A DNA stretch of 64,000 nt from assembly GCA_963693085.1 (NCBI GenBank), contig OY856413.1, positions 537,744,879 through 537,808,878 of the forward strand, written 5' to 3'. This DNA is from Alisma plantago-aquatica (lineage: Eukaryota > Streptophyta > Magnoliopsida > Alismatales > Alismataceae). The notes beneath the pieces are model-generated. The model was not told where the DNA came from. It saw nothing but the letters and a program-made list of their open reading frames with translations, and did not search any database. Below are positions 21,607 to 34,100 of this stretch, piece by piece. How positions within the stretch are numbered: position 1 is the first letter of the stretch; each line of letters starts with the position of its first letter. The position numbers were made by a program, and so were the translations under genes.

Positions 21607-23085
21607 ATGGCAAGGAGAGCAGGACCCCCTGGCGGTCTGATGCCATGACCCAAGATCAACCACCCTTCGACGGAGGTGCGAAAGGTGTATGAGGAGCTCA
21701 CCAAGAGGTTGTTTGGTCCAATAAGACATGGAGACTAAAGGCTATTGGAGGAGATGGGCTTCAACGGCAACATGGTGGCTATCCTTAAAGGGCAAGAGTT
21801 CGATGGAGGGTCTGTGAATCCTATCTTCGGTGGGTGGCCAACATACAAGGAGATTGTGATTGAGTTACTAGCATCTCTGGAAATATGTGTGGCCCCTAAC
21901 CCAGCACGCCCGGCGTAAGGCGAGTGGAGAGAACGGAATGTGGACTTCCACCTCTACAACACAAACCACTCCATTACCCTTTGCACCTTCAATGAGATCT
22001 ATGGATGGCCCCATGTAGCATGCCACCATCCCGAGAGCGTCGACTTCGATGCAATATGGAAGGATCTCATGTCAGTGCTAGAAGGTTATAAGTTAAACTG
22101 GCACCACATCTCATCGGCAGACCTCTAGCACCCCTTTGTTCATGTGCTACATCGCATGCTCACCAACACTCTCTTCATCAAGTCTACTCAAGGGCAAGCA
22201 AATGTACAACAACCAAACTTATACTTTCTCCACCAACTTTTAGAGGGGAGGCCGGTCAACTTTGGGGCCTTCTTCCTCACCCATGTGATGGCAGTCAAGC
22301 ACAATGTAAGGAGAACCATGCCTATCTTTTTTAGGGGACTTATCACCCCCATTGCTCTCCACTTAGGCCTAGATCTCTCTACTCTAGAGCCTCAATAGTT
22401 CAAGCTTCATATATACTGCCTCCACTTCAAACAAGCTGGTCTTATCACTGTCCAAAACAACACCATCTTTGCAATCTATTTGGTCAGTGGCAACTTCTAT
22501 GAGCATCAATTACCTGAACCTATATTCAGCATCTGGCAAGTTGACCACTATAGATGGCCAAACATTGATGACAAAGATGAAGAATAAGAAGGAAATGATG
22601 ATGAGGATGAGCAGTCGGACAATGATGTGGAGGAAGTGGAGCACACCATCCCCATGATGCATTAAGTTGCTTCGTAAAAGTGTCCATGACATTATGCTGC
22701 TTCTACGTCTTCTGCCCCGCCACTCTCTCAGGAAGGAAAGGAAGCTTATTCTATGGCGGGCATGTATTCCATGTTGTAGGACATCCAGACACATCAGCAA
22801 CAACAAATTACATCTCTGGACGGAATTCAAGATGTACAGGGTCGGTTGTACACCAACCCGCAGGCGATTTATGAGAATGAATGTCTTCTCTTGGCCAACC
22901 AAGAGAACATGCATCAGCGCCTGTAGAGAATGGAGAATTACCAACAACCATTCTTTGACCACTACTTGAGCCAGGGATACTTTGGAGGTTACCCGATGCC
23001 ACCGGATATGCCTTCTTCTAATCTGACTTTCCAGGGGATGTTTCCTCCCCAGGACCCCATCCATCCACCACCACCACCATACTAG
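21607..23085 (+). pseudogene. A2 accessory ORF ('putative plant transposon protein' type)
   Basis: One frame of 493 codons from ATG 21607 (MARRAGPPGG) to TAG 23083-23085, broken by about ten in-frame stops but no frameshift. Segments in order: GGWPTYKEIVIELL (about 21827), FNEIYGWPH (21990), HPFVHVLHRMLTNTLF (22132), VNFGAFFLTHVMAVKH (22255), FFRGLITPIALHLGLDL (22330), an acidic block (22560-22640), a Gln-rich helix (22755-22940) and a Pro-rich tail ending PPPPY. Collinear with the A1 ORF. No membrane segment or signal peptide, so an envelope role is not supported. It may act in RNA or chromatin binding; unknown. Confidence 0.78.
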
Positions 23086-24653
23086 TCGGGTATCTCTGTT
23101 CCACCTCTTAAGTTAGAATTTTGACTATGAGGTCATAGTCATATTCAAGCTTGGGGGGTGCTGGAACAACTTCTATCTTAGTTTTTCTTTCGTTTTAGCA
23201 TTTTGTTTTTATTTTGGTAAAATTAGTTTTCTTTTTAGTTTTTCTATTATGTAGGATCCACAATCTATCTAGTGTAATTTTTAGAGAAGTAAATGCATGG
23301 TTTCATTTGAGTTTATCAATCTCTGGGTTGGGTGCACATGAAAAAAAAGAGCAAATTTCAAAATTTTTATGAGCTTACCTTGTGAGTAATCGAGTTGCAT
23401 AACTAAGAAAGTGTTTGGGTGAGTCAATTGTAGGACATGAGAACATCAATGACCATCTTAATTGTCCAAGAAAAGTGATTGATGTTGTTCATCCTGAATT
23501 GACCAAACACTAACGTGACCTTAAACTAAAAATTTAAGAGTGAAACCCTTTGATTACCCTGTACATAGGTCATTAGAGAGGGGCATATGATTTTCTCTAA
23601 AGGTTCTATCTCTCAGTTGTGTGATCTCACCCACCACATACTTTCACTTTACACTCCACCATAAGAAGATTGAGTACATGTTATCGTTCTTTCTCTAGAT
23701 TGCATTTACATTGCATAGTAGATCTTGCATAATAGTTGTTTGTTTTGCTTGCATTAGTAAAAAAAATACATGCACAACAAAAATTCTGGTGCATGTCATG
23801 TAGTTGCATAACATTTTATTCATGTAGTTTGCATATTCATTACATATCATCTTGCAAATATCGTGTCTAGTTTCTTCTTCTATAATATAAGAAGGTAGTG
23901 ATTTTGCCCATACCCTCAAAAGAAAAAAGAAAAAAAAGAGAAGAATTGACATAAATCAAATGTATAGTGCAAGTGGAAGCCCAAAGCAATTCTATCATGT
24001 TAAAAGGGGGCTTGAAAAAAAAGACAAAGAAAATAAAAAAAGAGATTGAGTATAGTGTCAGAAAGTGAGGGAGAAAGAGCATAATCCTACCTGATCATAA
24101 GGAAGAATTAGTACATGATGTAGTTTGTAGATCTTTCATCTTATTTTGAGATGAAACGATAGTTACATGCATCATTCCACCTCAATGATTAGGCATTAGG
24201 AGCATTTTACAAATTCTCATCATCATAGGTTCATCATAATTTTTGATTACATGAAAGACTTTATGTGCTCATGATTCTTCCACAACTACCTATCCCGACC
24301 ACCCGTTACTCTTATTGGTAGGCCACTCATATGATTTTCTCCTCATTCATTATCTATCAGGTGAACTTCTTCCATGTAGATGGTAGGTAGAGAAAAGAGC
24401 AATGTAGATAGGAGATCACACGATGGACCAAGTATGAACCAGACGAGTCTATCATATTAACTACTTTCACTGATAGTGTTTCATTGATTGGGGGACGGAC
24501 ATTTTTATAGAGGTTTCTAGTCACCTTATTGGCAGTTAGTGTTCAATGGTCAGTGAGGGCCGGTATGAGGACTGAAAGGTGGAGACTTTTTAGATGTACC
24601 TTATGCACTTATGTCCTTCAGCTGACTTATCTCAATCAGATTCAAAGGTTTTG
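23086..24653 (+). other. A2 3' untranslated region
   Basis: Noncoding, 1.57 kb. Begins with a hairpin and a polypurine-like tract and has A-rich runs near 23920-24050. No ORF on either strand that I believe. Confidence 0.6.
23123..23158 (+). other. Stem-loop and internal polypurine tract of A2
   Basis: GACTATG...CATAGTC (23123-23140) with loop AGGT lies 37 bases after the ORF stop, then AAGCTTGGGGGG (23147-23158). A1 has the same pair of features at 2063-2021. A tract resembling the true polypurine tract but 1.5 kb upstream of the LTR could act as a second plus-strand primer. Confidence 0.62.
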
Positions 24654-24691
24654 TTGCTCGAGGACGAGCAAGGTTTGAGCTTAGGAGAGTT
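24654..24691 (+). other. Polypurine tract and inverted repeat before A2 3' LTR
   Basis: TTGCTCG-AGGA-CGAGCAA (24654-24671, perfect 7-base arms), then GAGCTTAGGAGAGT directly before the LTR start at 24692. Same arrangement as A1 at 560-523. Confidence 0.75.
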
Positions 24692-26167
24692 TGATGCACG
24701 GGTTTTGAGTCACTTTTACATGCCTATTCTATACTTATTTTGTGCATTTATTAGTCAATTAATTGATCATATTTGCATAAATCATTATTATTGGCTTGTA
24801 CACTCTATTTGCATCAAACTATGCTTATTTTATCATATTTACATTATTTTATGTATTTTGTGGCCTTATACACATTTTTATGCATTGTTCAGGTACTCCA
24901 TGTCCAATGAAAAGTCAGTGCCACTGACCTTTACAGTCGGTGCCACTGAGATAGCAGCAGTGGATGGGCAATGAGAGAATAGAAGACTCGGTGTCACCGA
25001 CCACTAAGTCGGTGCCACTGAGATTGATTCGGAGTGACAGATCAACTAGGCACATCAGCTCGGTGCCACCGACTATCATGTGTCGGTGGTACTGACTCAG
25101 TAGGGTAAAGGGTGCAACCCGAGGCTGTCAGTGCCACCGACTTCCTAGTCGGTGCCACCAACTCTATCGAAAATCAACAATCAAGTTAGATCGTCTAGAT
25201 CTGACGGTCCATGTTATGTGGTACCTTAAGTTTCCCAATGACCTAATAAAGGATGGTCAGACCTGAGGGGGAATACACGTTGTACCGCATGAAGACCAAA
25301 GAAGAGAGAGAGAGGAGCATGGAGCCAAATGACATCAACTGGGAGATCCAAGCACCTCCAACGGATGATTTTTCTGTCAAAAGACTGTAGAATGTGCGTT
25401 TCTCAAGGAAGATCATCCAGAACACCTTCTCTCTAGTGGTTACATGAATTTCTTTCATGGTTCCCATGTTTTTCTTCTCTCTTTCTCTATGTATTCACAC
25501 GTAAAAACCATACGAGGCTAAACCCCTCCTTTCCTTAGGACATGGAGTATCCCGGGGAATCATTGTATTGACTTTTTACATGAATTAATATAGATTTCTC
25601 TTTATTCCTAGATATATAGTTGTGTTTTAAATAATCTACCTATGCTTGATCACCATTAGTAGAGTAATAGACTGATAATTGCTCTAGAATGAGGATTAAA
25701 GGTTGGACGTGTTCCTTAGGAAAGGTAACATATGGTTAGTGGAAACAAACCCAGAGTCTTCGATAATGCACCTAGGCTAAGATATAAATTGCTACAGGCG
25801 TGGAATTGGCTTAGATCTAGGTAGGGGATTGCACCGTGGAAGCGGGCAATTTTTACTACATGCTTTGTGTCTAGGGTAGGAGACAAAATTATATTAATTC
25901 AGTAGAAATAAGATATAATGAGACCCCATGGTGAAATCGGTAATCCTAAGGAATCCATCTCATTCGAATCAACCACTATTAACTTTCTTTTAATTTTATT
26001 TTATTTTTTTCAAACTCAAATCCAACTTTTTAATCAGCTTAGTTGATCGCACCGTAGTTGTTAGTAGTAACTAAGACTACGTCTCCCTGAGTTTGACTCG
26101 GGCCTCACATAGACCTATATTACTTGACGTGTACACTTGCGTTCATACACACAGTTTTAGCATGTCA
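24692..26167 (+). repeat. 3' LTR of A2
   Basis: 1476 bases, TGATGCACGGG to AGCATGTCA. Contains the array 24914-25162, then TCTGACGGTCCATG (about 25201) and AATAAAGG as a weak TATA-like signal (25245-25252). Confidence 0.9.
24914..25162. promoter_or_regulatory. Palindromic array in A2 3' LTR (8 units)
   Basis: Pairs by start: 24914/24936, 24987/25008, 25059/25082 and 25127/25148, with gaps of 6 to 8 bases. Best unit CTCGGTGCCACCGAC at 25059-25073. 25082-25096 has centre GGT and so faces its partner in inverted sense. Confidence 0.85.
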
Positions 26168-26618
26168 CTAACAAGATGAGATCTGATGTTATCTTCTTAG
26201 TGGGTGACTATGTGTTCTTGAAGATCAAGCTTATACACTTTATTGCTAGATCTAAAGTTAAAGGTAAACAGAGTCCCCACTATGTCGTACCATTCGTGAT
26301 CTTGGATAAGGTTGGAGATTGTGCATACCACTTAGCTCTTCCTCCTACCTATGATAAGATTCATAACATGTCCAGGTATCTATGTCGAAGAAGTATGTGA
26401 AGGACCCTTCTCATGTTCTTAATATTGAGCCTTTGGAGATTCATGAGAATCTGACATATGAGGAGCTACATGTGAAGATCCTAGACTCCCAAGTAAAGCA
26501 GCTAAAGAACAAGTAGATTGAGTTGGTGAAAGTTTTATGGAAATATCATGATTTGGAAGAAACAACTTGGGAGTTGAGAGATGAGATGTTGCATTCTCAC
26601 CCTTCTCTTTTTGTTTGA
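26168..26618 (+). pseudogene. Chromovirus B: integrase C-terminal part, resumed after A2
   Basis: Continues the frame cut at 13642. FLVGDYVFLKIKL and SPHYVVPFVILDKVGDCAYHLALPP are the conserved C-terminal segments of Tekay/Del-like integrases. A frameshift near 26380 follows, then DPSHVLNIEPLEI and a chromodomain-like tail (VKVLWKYHDLEETTWELRDEM) ending at TGA 26616-26618. The chromodomain-like end would target integration to heterochromatin in a live element. Confidence 0.82.
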
Positions 26619-26635
26619 GATTTCGGGGATGAAAT

Positions 26636-26656
26636 CCTTTTTAAGGGGCGGAGTGT
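26636..26656 (+). other. Polypurine tract of chromovirus B
   Basis: CCTTTTTAAGGGGCGGAGTGT precedes the LTR start TGTAACATACTAAATTC at 26657, 18 bases after the pol stop. Confidence 0.7.
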
Positions 26657-27820
26657 TGTAACATACTAAATTCTGAATGTAATCTCCATGTAACTATTTT
26701 CCCTAAGTTTTCTTCGCATTTCTATCTTTTATGTCCTTGTTGATGAATTAGTGGAATTTATAGTGATTTGGTGAACATTTCTTCAATAGCTATACCAATG
26801 GAAGTGTTTATACACAAATACCTCAGTGAAACCTTATTTAAGGATCTAAAATGCAAAATCACCACTTAAGTGGAACAATGGTAAATAAATTTGTGCTCGA
26901 AGTGTAAGGCCTCAAACCTTGCTTAATGTCTTAAACAAGCTTAATTACCATAATTAAGTGCTCTAAACCTTAGTCTAACATTTTAGGTGTATTTAAATCA
27001 TGAGATAAGCTTAAGTTTCAAGTTTGGTCCAATTTGGAATAGAACCTCCCTAGTTCAATTTTGTCTCCATAGTTAGAAACCTTACCTTACATAGTTACCC
27101 TCTATATGAGATGTTCAGCCTAGAATTGATCTATGCTAATAATGTGATGAGGTTTTAGGTGATCTTACCCTATCAAATAGATTTATTATGATTTGTATCT
27201 CTTGATGCTATGAGGTTTGACTTGAAGATGCAATTAGGATATGAGGCTGTAGTAGGATGAAGATGTCTTGTTATGGAAAATTGTGACTTAGTTTCTGCAA
27301 TTGATTTTGGATCCATATCTTGTTTCATCTCGAATAGATTTCATTGCCAAAAATTATTTTCATTATACTATTAAATGTACAAAAGAATTTTTCTCTGGTT
27401 TTTATCAAAGTTTTCTAAACTAATTCACAATGAAGATATTCTGAAGTAGGGATAATAAAACCCTAGAAAATTTTGGAATATAATCCTAACCCTATCTTTG
27501 AAGAAGTGACTAGGAATATGTGAGATAATGTTGAGGTGTAGTGTACCTACCCTTTGTGCCCTATGAATTTTTGGATCTTAGGGTTTCTAGGTTAGACACA
27601 TGAGGACCTAAAGCTCAACCCTAGATGGTTTTAACTTGTTAGTTGGATACGTGAACAACATAAATCTCTAAAACATTCACAATTAAAAGATATGTGGGTA
27701 ACCCTAAATGTTGTTTATTTTGACTTGTTAGGTTAAACCCCTAAGTGGTGGAGAGTAGTTAGTTGTTAATGTTTGGATCAATAGGTTTTGAGGATGAAAT
27801 CTTTTTAAGGGGTGGAGTGT

Positions 27821-30452
27821 TGTAACATACCTAATCTTGGACCCTATCCTAGAAGTTTGATCTTTTTGGACTTCGCCAAACAAGGTTGAGGATAGATCTA
27901 GGTGAGTTTTAGTATAATAATAAAAAGCTAATGCATGTATAAATCACCTTAATGTAACCTAATGTTTCACATTAATCTTAGACCAATAATGGACACATAA
28001 AATATGTCACATGAGATAATAATGAAATAGTGTGATAATAATGGCCACAAATATTTATTGTGACACAACTAATTAAAAGTAATAGCAAAAATGGAATCTA
28101 AGTTTAGAATCATATTCCTTATGTCCCAACTGCCTTAGAAATCAAGTTTCACATTATTCACGTAATAATTATTATTTTAATTCATTTTGAAAGAGAATAT
28201 CTAAGTTTTCCCTTAAAAAATCAAATAAAATAATAAATGACTCCAAAAGAGGAAAATAATCTTAGATTCATAATCTACATAATAAATATAGCCTTTGAGT
28301 GATTTTTCATCCAATTTGGAGAAAGTTTGCTTAATAGTTGAAATTAGGAGAGAGAAAGTGTGTAGAACTTTCAAAATATTAAATAATTATACAAACAACT
28401 CCAACAAGTGAAATTGATGACAAATTCATTTCCAACACATTAAATATGACTTGTGGGTGAAGTTTCATCAAATTTAGATAATCCTAATGTCATTAATGCA
28501 TGAGGAAAGAGAAAATATGATTTTAATTATTTAACATATTAAAAGTTATCAAATGTTAAATCTAATTGCATATTCAGATTCCTCATATCAAAAATAGTTT
28601 GGGTGTCAAATTTCATCCAATTTCGGAGTTATTTGCACCCTCAAAAGAAGATAGAGAAAATAGGAAATTAATGCCATTTCACACTTTAATTGGATTCCAA
28701 TTTGTATAAGTTTCCTTTGGTTTTCTTTGTCACTCCTAGCTTTGATTTTGAGTTTATCTTGAGTTGTCTAATCCCAGATCTAACAATGCAAACATCATCT
28801 CCTACCTTGAGTAGGAGAGAGACCCGCCGGGTACAGTGTTGTGATATTCTCTCACCCATATCTCTCTCGTTTGTGGATGGTTTTCTGTGATTTCTTTGCC
28901 TCTGGTTTCCAAATTAGATTGTGAATCTAATGACCCAAAATTTGAGAAATTTACTTGAGAAACTAGGATTTACCCAAATCTCAGTCAACCTATCTCTGCG
29001 GCCACTACCCTCCTTGTCATTTTGCTCATCTTCACCTATATATATGGGTACATTGGTCTTCGTTAGCCATCACTCTCTTTTTGTGTGAAACCTATTTTGA
29101 CCGAGATGAAGCGTTGGATCATCAATGAGTAGAGTTTCCCCTAGGGTTTGCAGTGGCTCTCTTTCTCTCCACAGAACATCTTTGAGAAAATTATGGGTAC
29201 TGGTGAGTCTGGTTTTCCCTCTTCTTTCTTTTCATTCTTTCACTTTTTGGTTTCGTCGCATATTGTGTTTTTGCCCAATTCGGACCTTCACTTGATGCTG
29301 CCATAGTGTGTGAGTGATGTTGAAGATGGCCTTTAGCCAAATTATTATCTTGCCCTTCCGCCTTCTATTTCTGATCTATCTCGCGTGAGGGTAGCCTCAT
29401 CCTTTCATCTTCCTGTGCGACCTGCAGCTGTGTGGGCTTCAGGCATGACTTGGCGGCTTGCTACTGGCCCACGTCACATGGTGGGTCCCATTATTTTCCC
29501 CTCTCTCACTCTCTCTTAGTTTTTCAAACCAAATTGCCTACATGGCATCTTCTGGTTGGCTGGATTTCAATAAATCATAACTAATTACCCGTTTGTCCAA
29601 AATTAAAAATAAAATATGTTCTGAACTCAGAAAAATCCCATCTAATAAAAATAATTCCAAAGATTGATTTCTAGTTTTGTTGAAAAGGATTTTTAGGAAA
29701 TGATTTAATTACATAGAAATCATAAAAAATACACCTAAATGTCCATAACTCCAAAATAAACAATATTATATGTTTTCTTAATCAGGAGAACATAACTAGA
29801 TCATCAGTGATGCTTTCAGAGTCTAAATCAGTTTTTTGTTCAAAATGTCCAAAGTATGGGTTTTCTTTAAATTAATGCATCTGACAAACCCTAATACATG
29901 TGAATAATTGTAATTAGGTAAAGTAGATATTGGAAATGACTAGATCCATGAAGGGTGTTTCTAGGACTATGGTTTAAGGTATGTTGTATCCTGTATTATT
30001 CTATGTCGAGCAATTCACCTATATTTTCTTTCTCTTTGTCCTCTGGACACTAGCCTACACATTTATCTTTTCTTTTGGAAATCATGGTTCATGTGAACTA
30101 TCTTATTTTGTTACTGATCTTGTGGTCATGGATATTCTCTTGGACTCTCTCTTATGCTTTAAGGATGATGGAATTTATTTTATGTTATGTGCCCACTTTG
30201 AGGTAGATGTTTATTTGATGACATGTGATGTATTTTGCCCACTTGTGAGGTGGATGTATTTGTTGGTCACTTATGTAGTGACTTGTTTGTATAATCAAAC
30301 TATACTTTCTACTTGCGTATACATTGAACATGCTATGTGATTTATTAGCACTAGAATAGTATAATTGTATTGGTTTTGGGTTATGTGCCCTTATTATGTT
30401 TTTGGGATGGAGGTGGCCCCATACCCGAGTTTCAAATTTATGAGGTTTGGCC

Positions 30453-30521
<69 letters not shown>

Positions 30522-31152
30522 GGAGTTTGGTTATGTGCCATTCTCTATCATGTTTCAAGGTAATGAGGCTTGTCCAACTTTGTTGTTATATTGTTCTAGG
30601 GCTATGTTTATCTCACATGCATTCAAGAGATGATAATTGATTATGGGTTATGTGCCCTAATCTCATGATATGTGCTTATGTGGCACCACTTTTATATGTT
30701 GTTTTAATGGCAAGTATCATTTTTTTTGTGATTCATTACTCTTGATACCCATTTGGGTGGTACTTATCTCTTCTATGGGAAGATTCATTTTATTTTATGT
30801 CCTTTACTCCATATATTGCTCAGTTTACTTTTTAGTATGCACATACCAACCTTTGCTGATGTCATCTATTTTTCTCTTTTTGTTGGGTCCAACCCTAGGT
30901 GAAGGACTTGGATGGTATTGCATGAAGATTTGGATATAGCGTAAGGAGTTAAAGCTTGGAGAAAAATTTATTATGGTTTAGACTTCCCTCTATATTATAT
31001 CCTTATGTTGTATCATACATGTGAACCCTATGTGGGATATTTAGATATACTTTTGTAATGTTGTTGAGAAATTGAATATAGTCAATGTTTTTATTCCTCT
31101 ACTACACTTTGGTTGTTTTGAATACCATTAATATGATTTGAAAATTTTACAC
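27821..31152 (+). repeat. LTR F (chromovirus type)
   Basis: Starts TGTAACATACCTAATC after a polypurine tract and probably ends GAAAATTTTACA, 3.33 kb. TATA box TATATATATG at 29037-29046. Internal short repeats (TTATGTGCC near 30380, 30530 and 30645) flank a TA microsatellite. No coding region. Confidence 0.6.
30458..30518. repeat. (TA)n microsatellite
   Basis: About 61 bases of uninterrupted alternating TA inside LTR F. Open frames across it (runs of Tyr-Ile) are artefacts. Confidence 0.97.
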
Positions 31153-34100
31153 CGACTCCATCATACATTTTTGGGTATGTTTGGATTGGAGGTTATATTG
31201 TTCAAATTTTAGTAGGGAGTGGTTCCCCTCTGGGGTCCCACTCTTTATAGATGTTGTTTGTGTAAGCTATGCAATTTTATGCATAATTTAGACTTTTTTG
31301 CAATTTACCCAATTGGGAGGTTTTCTTTGAACATTTTCACATGCCTTATGATCCTTAGATGTTTACTTATAATTATCAAGCTTGTTGGGCCATGGGGCGC
31401 CTAGTTGTACCTTAGTTTGGAGGTGTTTCTTTTCAAGGGCATTTTCGGGATTTCCCTTTTATGGATGAGCTTATCTTTAGGAGTTATCAACCAATGGGGT
31501 GGTTTCTTTGTTTGGATGTCGGTGTTGGGTCTTGAGAATCTACAATTTATGGCAAAGAAGTCTCTAGTAGATATGAAACAACTGTTTGCATGGCCATAGA
31601 AGCTCTAGGCTATGGACACATGGAAAGTGATGTGACACCACATGCTTTGCTTATTCCTTATCCATAAAGGATTGCATGACCATGGGAACCCTTATACATG
31701 GACACATGGAAAGTATCTTGGACACCTCATGCCTTACTTCTTCCTTAAACATAAAGCTTTACATACTCCTTCCTTACCTCCCAACTGAAATATTTGATCC
31801 ATATCACCTCCTTCCTACTTAGAACTTTATCCTCTCTTAGTTTTGAGACAGAGGAGATGTTCCAAGGTAGAATAAGATGCCATCTTGGTGAATAAGGTCT
31901 TATAGGATTTCATCTAATCTCATCTGGGGTTTATAAGGTCACCTTTTGGTGCTTCTCACCAAGGCAAGTAGGTTTTGTTACCCTTCTTCTCAATTTTCCT
32001 TGCTCTTCTTCTTCCTTACACCTTCCTCCTGGTCATAACACTGGTCTTACATGGAGGAAATTCATCTCAAGCTCAAAAACCCTTCTTTCCATGCTCCTCC
32101 TGCTTAGGGTTTGTATCCTTGAGAAGAAGGTGATTCTTACTCGAGTTTGAAGCTTGTGCTTGGATCTACCAACCCATCTTGCTTGAGTTTCTTGTTTATT
32201 GGGATCTAATCTTCTTCCTAGAGTCAAGCTATATAACTTTCTCCATATTTATTTCTTATTATAAGTGTAAGGACCCTGACCTTCGTTTTGGGCTAACCCT
32301 ATTTGTTTTGCCTAAACCTGGTGCTTGATTGCTTGCTAATCACCTTTAGTGGTGATCAGGGTTTGCTTGTGCTTTGTTGAGAGTTAGAGGTGCTACTTGC
32401 AAAATAACCTAAGTTAGGGTTGAAGAGAAAGTTTGTCACCTTGAGATATGTCTTTCTCTCTCTTTGCTTTCTCTAGAGTTGAGAGGAAGGTTTGGGCTCG
32501 TGCCTTGAGTTGACTTGGGCTTTGTTGAAGCTCTGTTGGGCTTGGTTGAGCCTTCTTGGGCCTTGCCTTGCTTTGAGGAGCCATGTATCGGGCAAGGATG
32601 CCTTGTGTTGGCCATGGGGTATCGCCCATGTGTGTGTCGCCATGGACGAATAGTGTGTCGGCCTTTGACCTTTGTTGACCTTCTTGCTTTGGTTGTATCA
32701 CCCTAGCTTGGACATGTGGGCGAACCATGGTTGAGTGGTGGCATGGCATGTGCATAAGGTTTGCAAGGTGGTAAAATGTGTGGACAAGTGTCCCTTGGTA
32801 AGGTGACACCTTGCCTTGGTTTAACCTTGACCCTCATCTATATATGCCTTACCTTTCTCTTCCTTAGGAACCCTTTAGCTCTTTTGTTGCTCTTCTCTCC
32901 TAGTGTGCACGACACACCTTCCTTGGAGACCTTGGTGGCTGATACCCTTAGAGGAGCTAAGGTTGGTGATCGATCCCTTTGAAGGAGTTCTCTTCTTCTT
33001 CCTCTAGCTTGGTGTCCGAACTCTAGGTGGACCTTGTTTCCTTGGTGGCCGAAGTGGTGAGCTTGGAGCTAGGAGCTAGAAGCTTGGAACTTTGGAGCTT
33101 GAGGAGTTTGCTTAAGACAGGTTACATAACTTCTAACCCTAGCTATTCTACCTTCTTTATGATACATGATTCTTATATGTTGATAATAAACCTTGCATGT
33201 TATGTTTCTTTCTCTAGTACATGTCGCTGATCTTATGGATATAGTGAGCATGATGTTGTTGATGTTTATATGTCTTTGGATCTTGTTGGCCGAACTATAG
33301 TTGGGGTTTTCTTTGGTAGCAACACTCCTTTCTCTCCTTGGTCTAGAGAAGTGAGTTTGAGCTCTAGTAATGTGGGCAATACCCCTCTCTCGTTTAAGTT
33401 GAGAGGTGAGCTTATATTCTAGTTTCTTAGGCAACACCCTCCTCTCACCATGGATTTGAGAGGTGAGCTTTTGATGATCTATGTTGAAGTTGGTCCTTGT
33501 GGTTGTCTGACTTGTGATAGAGGTTGTGCAAAACCCCTCTCTCTTGGTTGTTGAGAGGTGAGCCGACCTTCTTGATCAGTTAGGGTTTGGTGCCCTTATA
33601 CTTGAGGTTGAAGATGACCTTGTTGGGTTGTGTCTTGCACGATATGACCTTGGGATAGTGTTGCCCAATAGCCTTGTCTTGGGTTGTACCCTTGGGTGAA
33701 ACACCTAGTTGAGATGGTTGGTTTGATGCCCAATATGGTTCTCTTGGCTTGACATAGAGTTTGGGCGACACACCTTATATCTCATGCTCTGAACAATACA
33801 TCTTGAAGTAAGGTTGCCCGATACCCCTACCTTGTGTTGATCTTTGGCAGATCTAATATGGAGTTGAGATGGTTGGCTTGGTTCCCGTTATGCTTTGGCT
33901 GATTGGGAGCCTAGTAGGCTATCCTTGTGTGGGGTGATATGGGTTAGTTGTGGTGATGTCTGATATGAGTTGAGTGGTGGTGTTGTTCCTTTGACCGATA
34001 TGCCTAGTTGGGCTTGGCCGATACCCTTTCTGGAGTTGGGGCTTGGGCATTACACCTTGATGTGCGCTCTGCACGACACACCTTGTGATAGGTCTTGGAG

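Larger units (their letters stand above)
13643..26167 (+). mobile_element. Athila-like LTR retrotransposon A2, full length, decayed
   Basis: 12.5-kb plus-strand element with LTRs 13643-15103 and 24692-26167, tRNA-Asp-type primer-binding site, gag-pol, palindromic array, TATA box, accessory ORF and polypurine tract. Flanks TTGAC (13638-13642) and CTAAC (26168-26172) are a decayed 5-base target duplication; leaving out the element and one copy makes the chromovirus B integrase frame continuous. The LTRs differ at about 15 of the first 180 bases by eye, so the insertion is old. All enzymatic domains are present, unlike in A1. Confidence 0.92.
27042..31247 (+). mobile_element. Insertion in B's LTR: chromovirus interior scrap plus LTR F
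   Basis: 27042-27801 is noncoding decayed sequence. A chromovirus-style end follows: TTTGAGGATGAAATC then polypurine TTTTTAAGGGGTGGAGTGT (27802-27820) and LTR F (27821-31152). The last 95 bases (31153-31247) are unassigned. I could not find clean target duplications, so exact ends are uncertain. Confidence 0.6.
26657..32265 (+). repeat. 3' LTR of chromovirus B (family E), interrupted and truncated
   Basis: 26657-27041 and about 31248-32265 match, in order, the reverse complement of D's LTR (59408 down to about 57980). The break at CCAATTTGGA (27041) resumes at ATGTTGTTTGTG (about 31248), so a 4.2-kb insertion splits it. At 32266 the LTR is cut by the start of LTR H and does not visibly resume. 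No genes. Confidence 0.78.

Noticed and set aside
20937..25162. ACCGAC half-sites as drought-response (DRE) elements explaining the arrays
   Set aside because: ACCGAC fits the DRE core and could be bound by DREB proteins, but A1 units (ATCGAC) and half of the S units (ACCGAG) do not, so it cannot explain the shared symmetry.
30365..30640. Open frames with long Tyr-Ile runs
   Set aside because: They cross a (TA)n microsatellite in an LTR.
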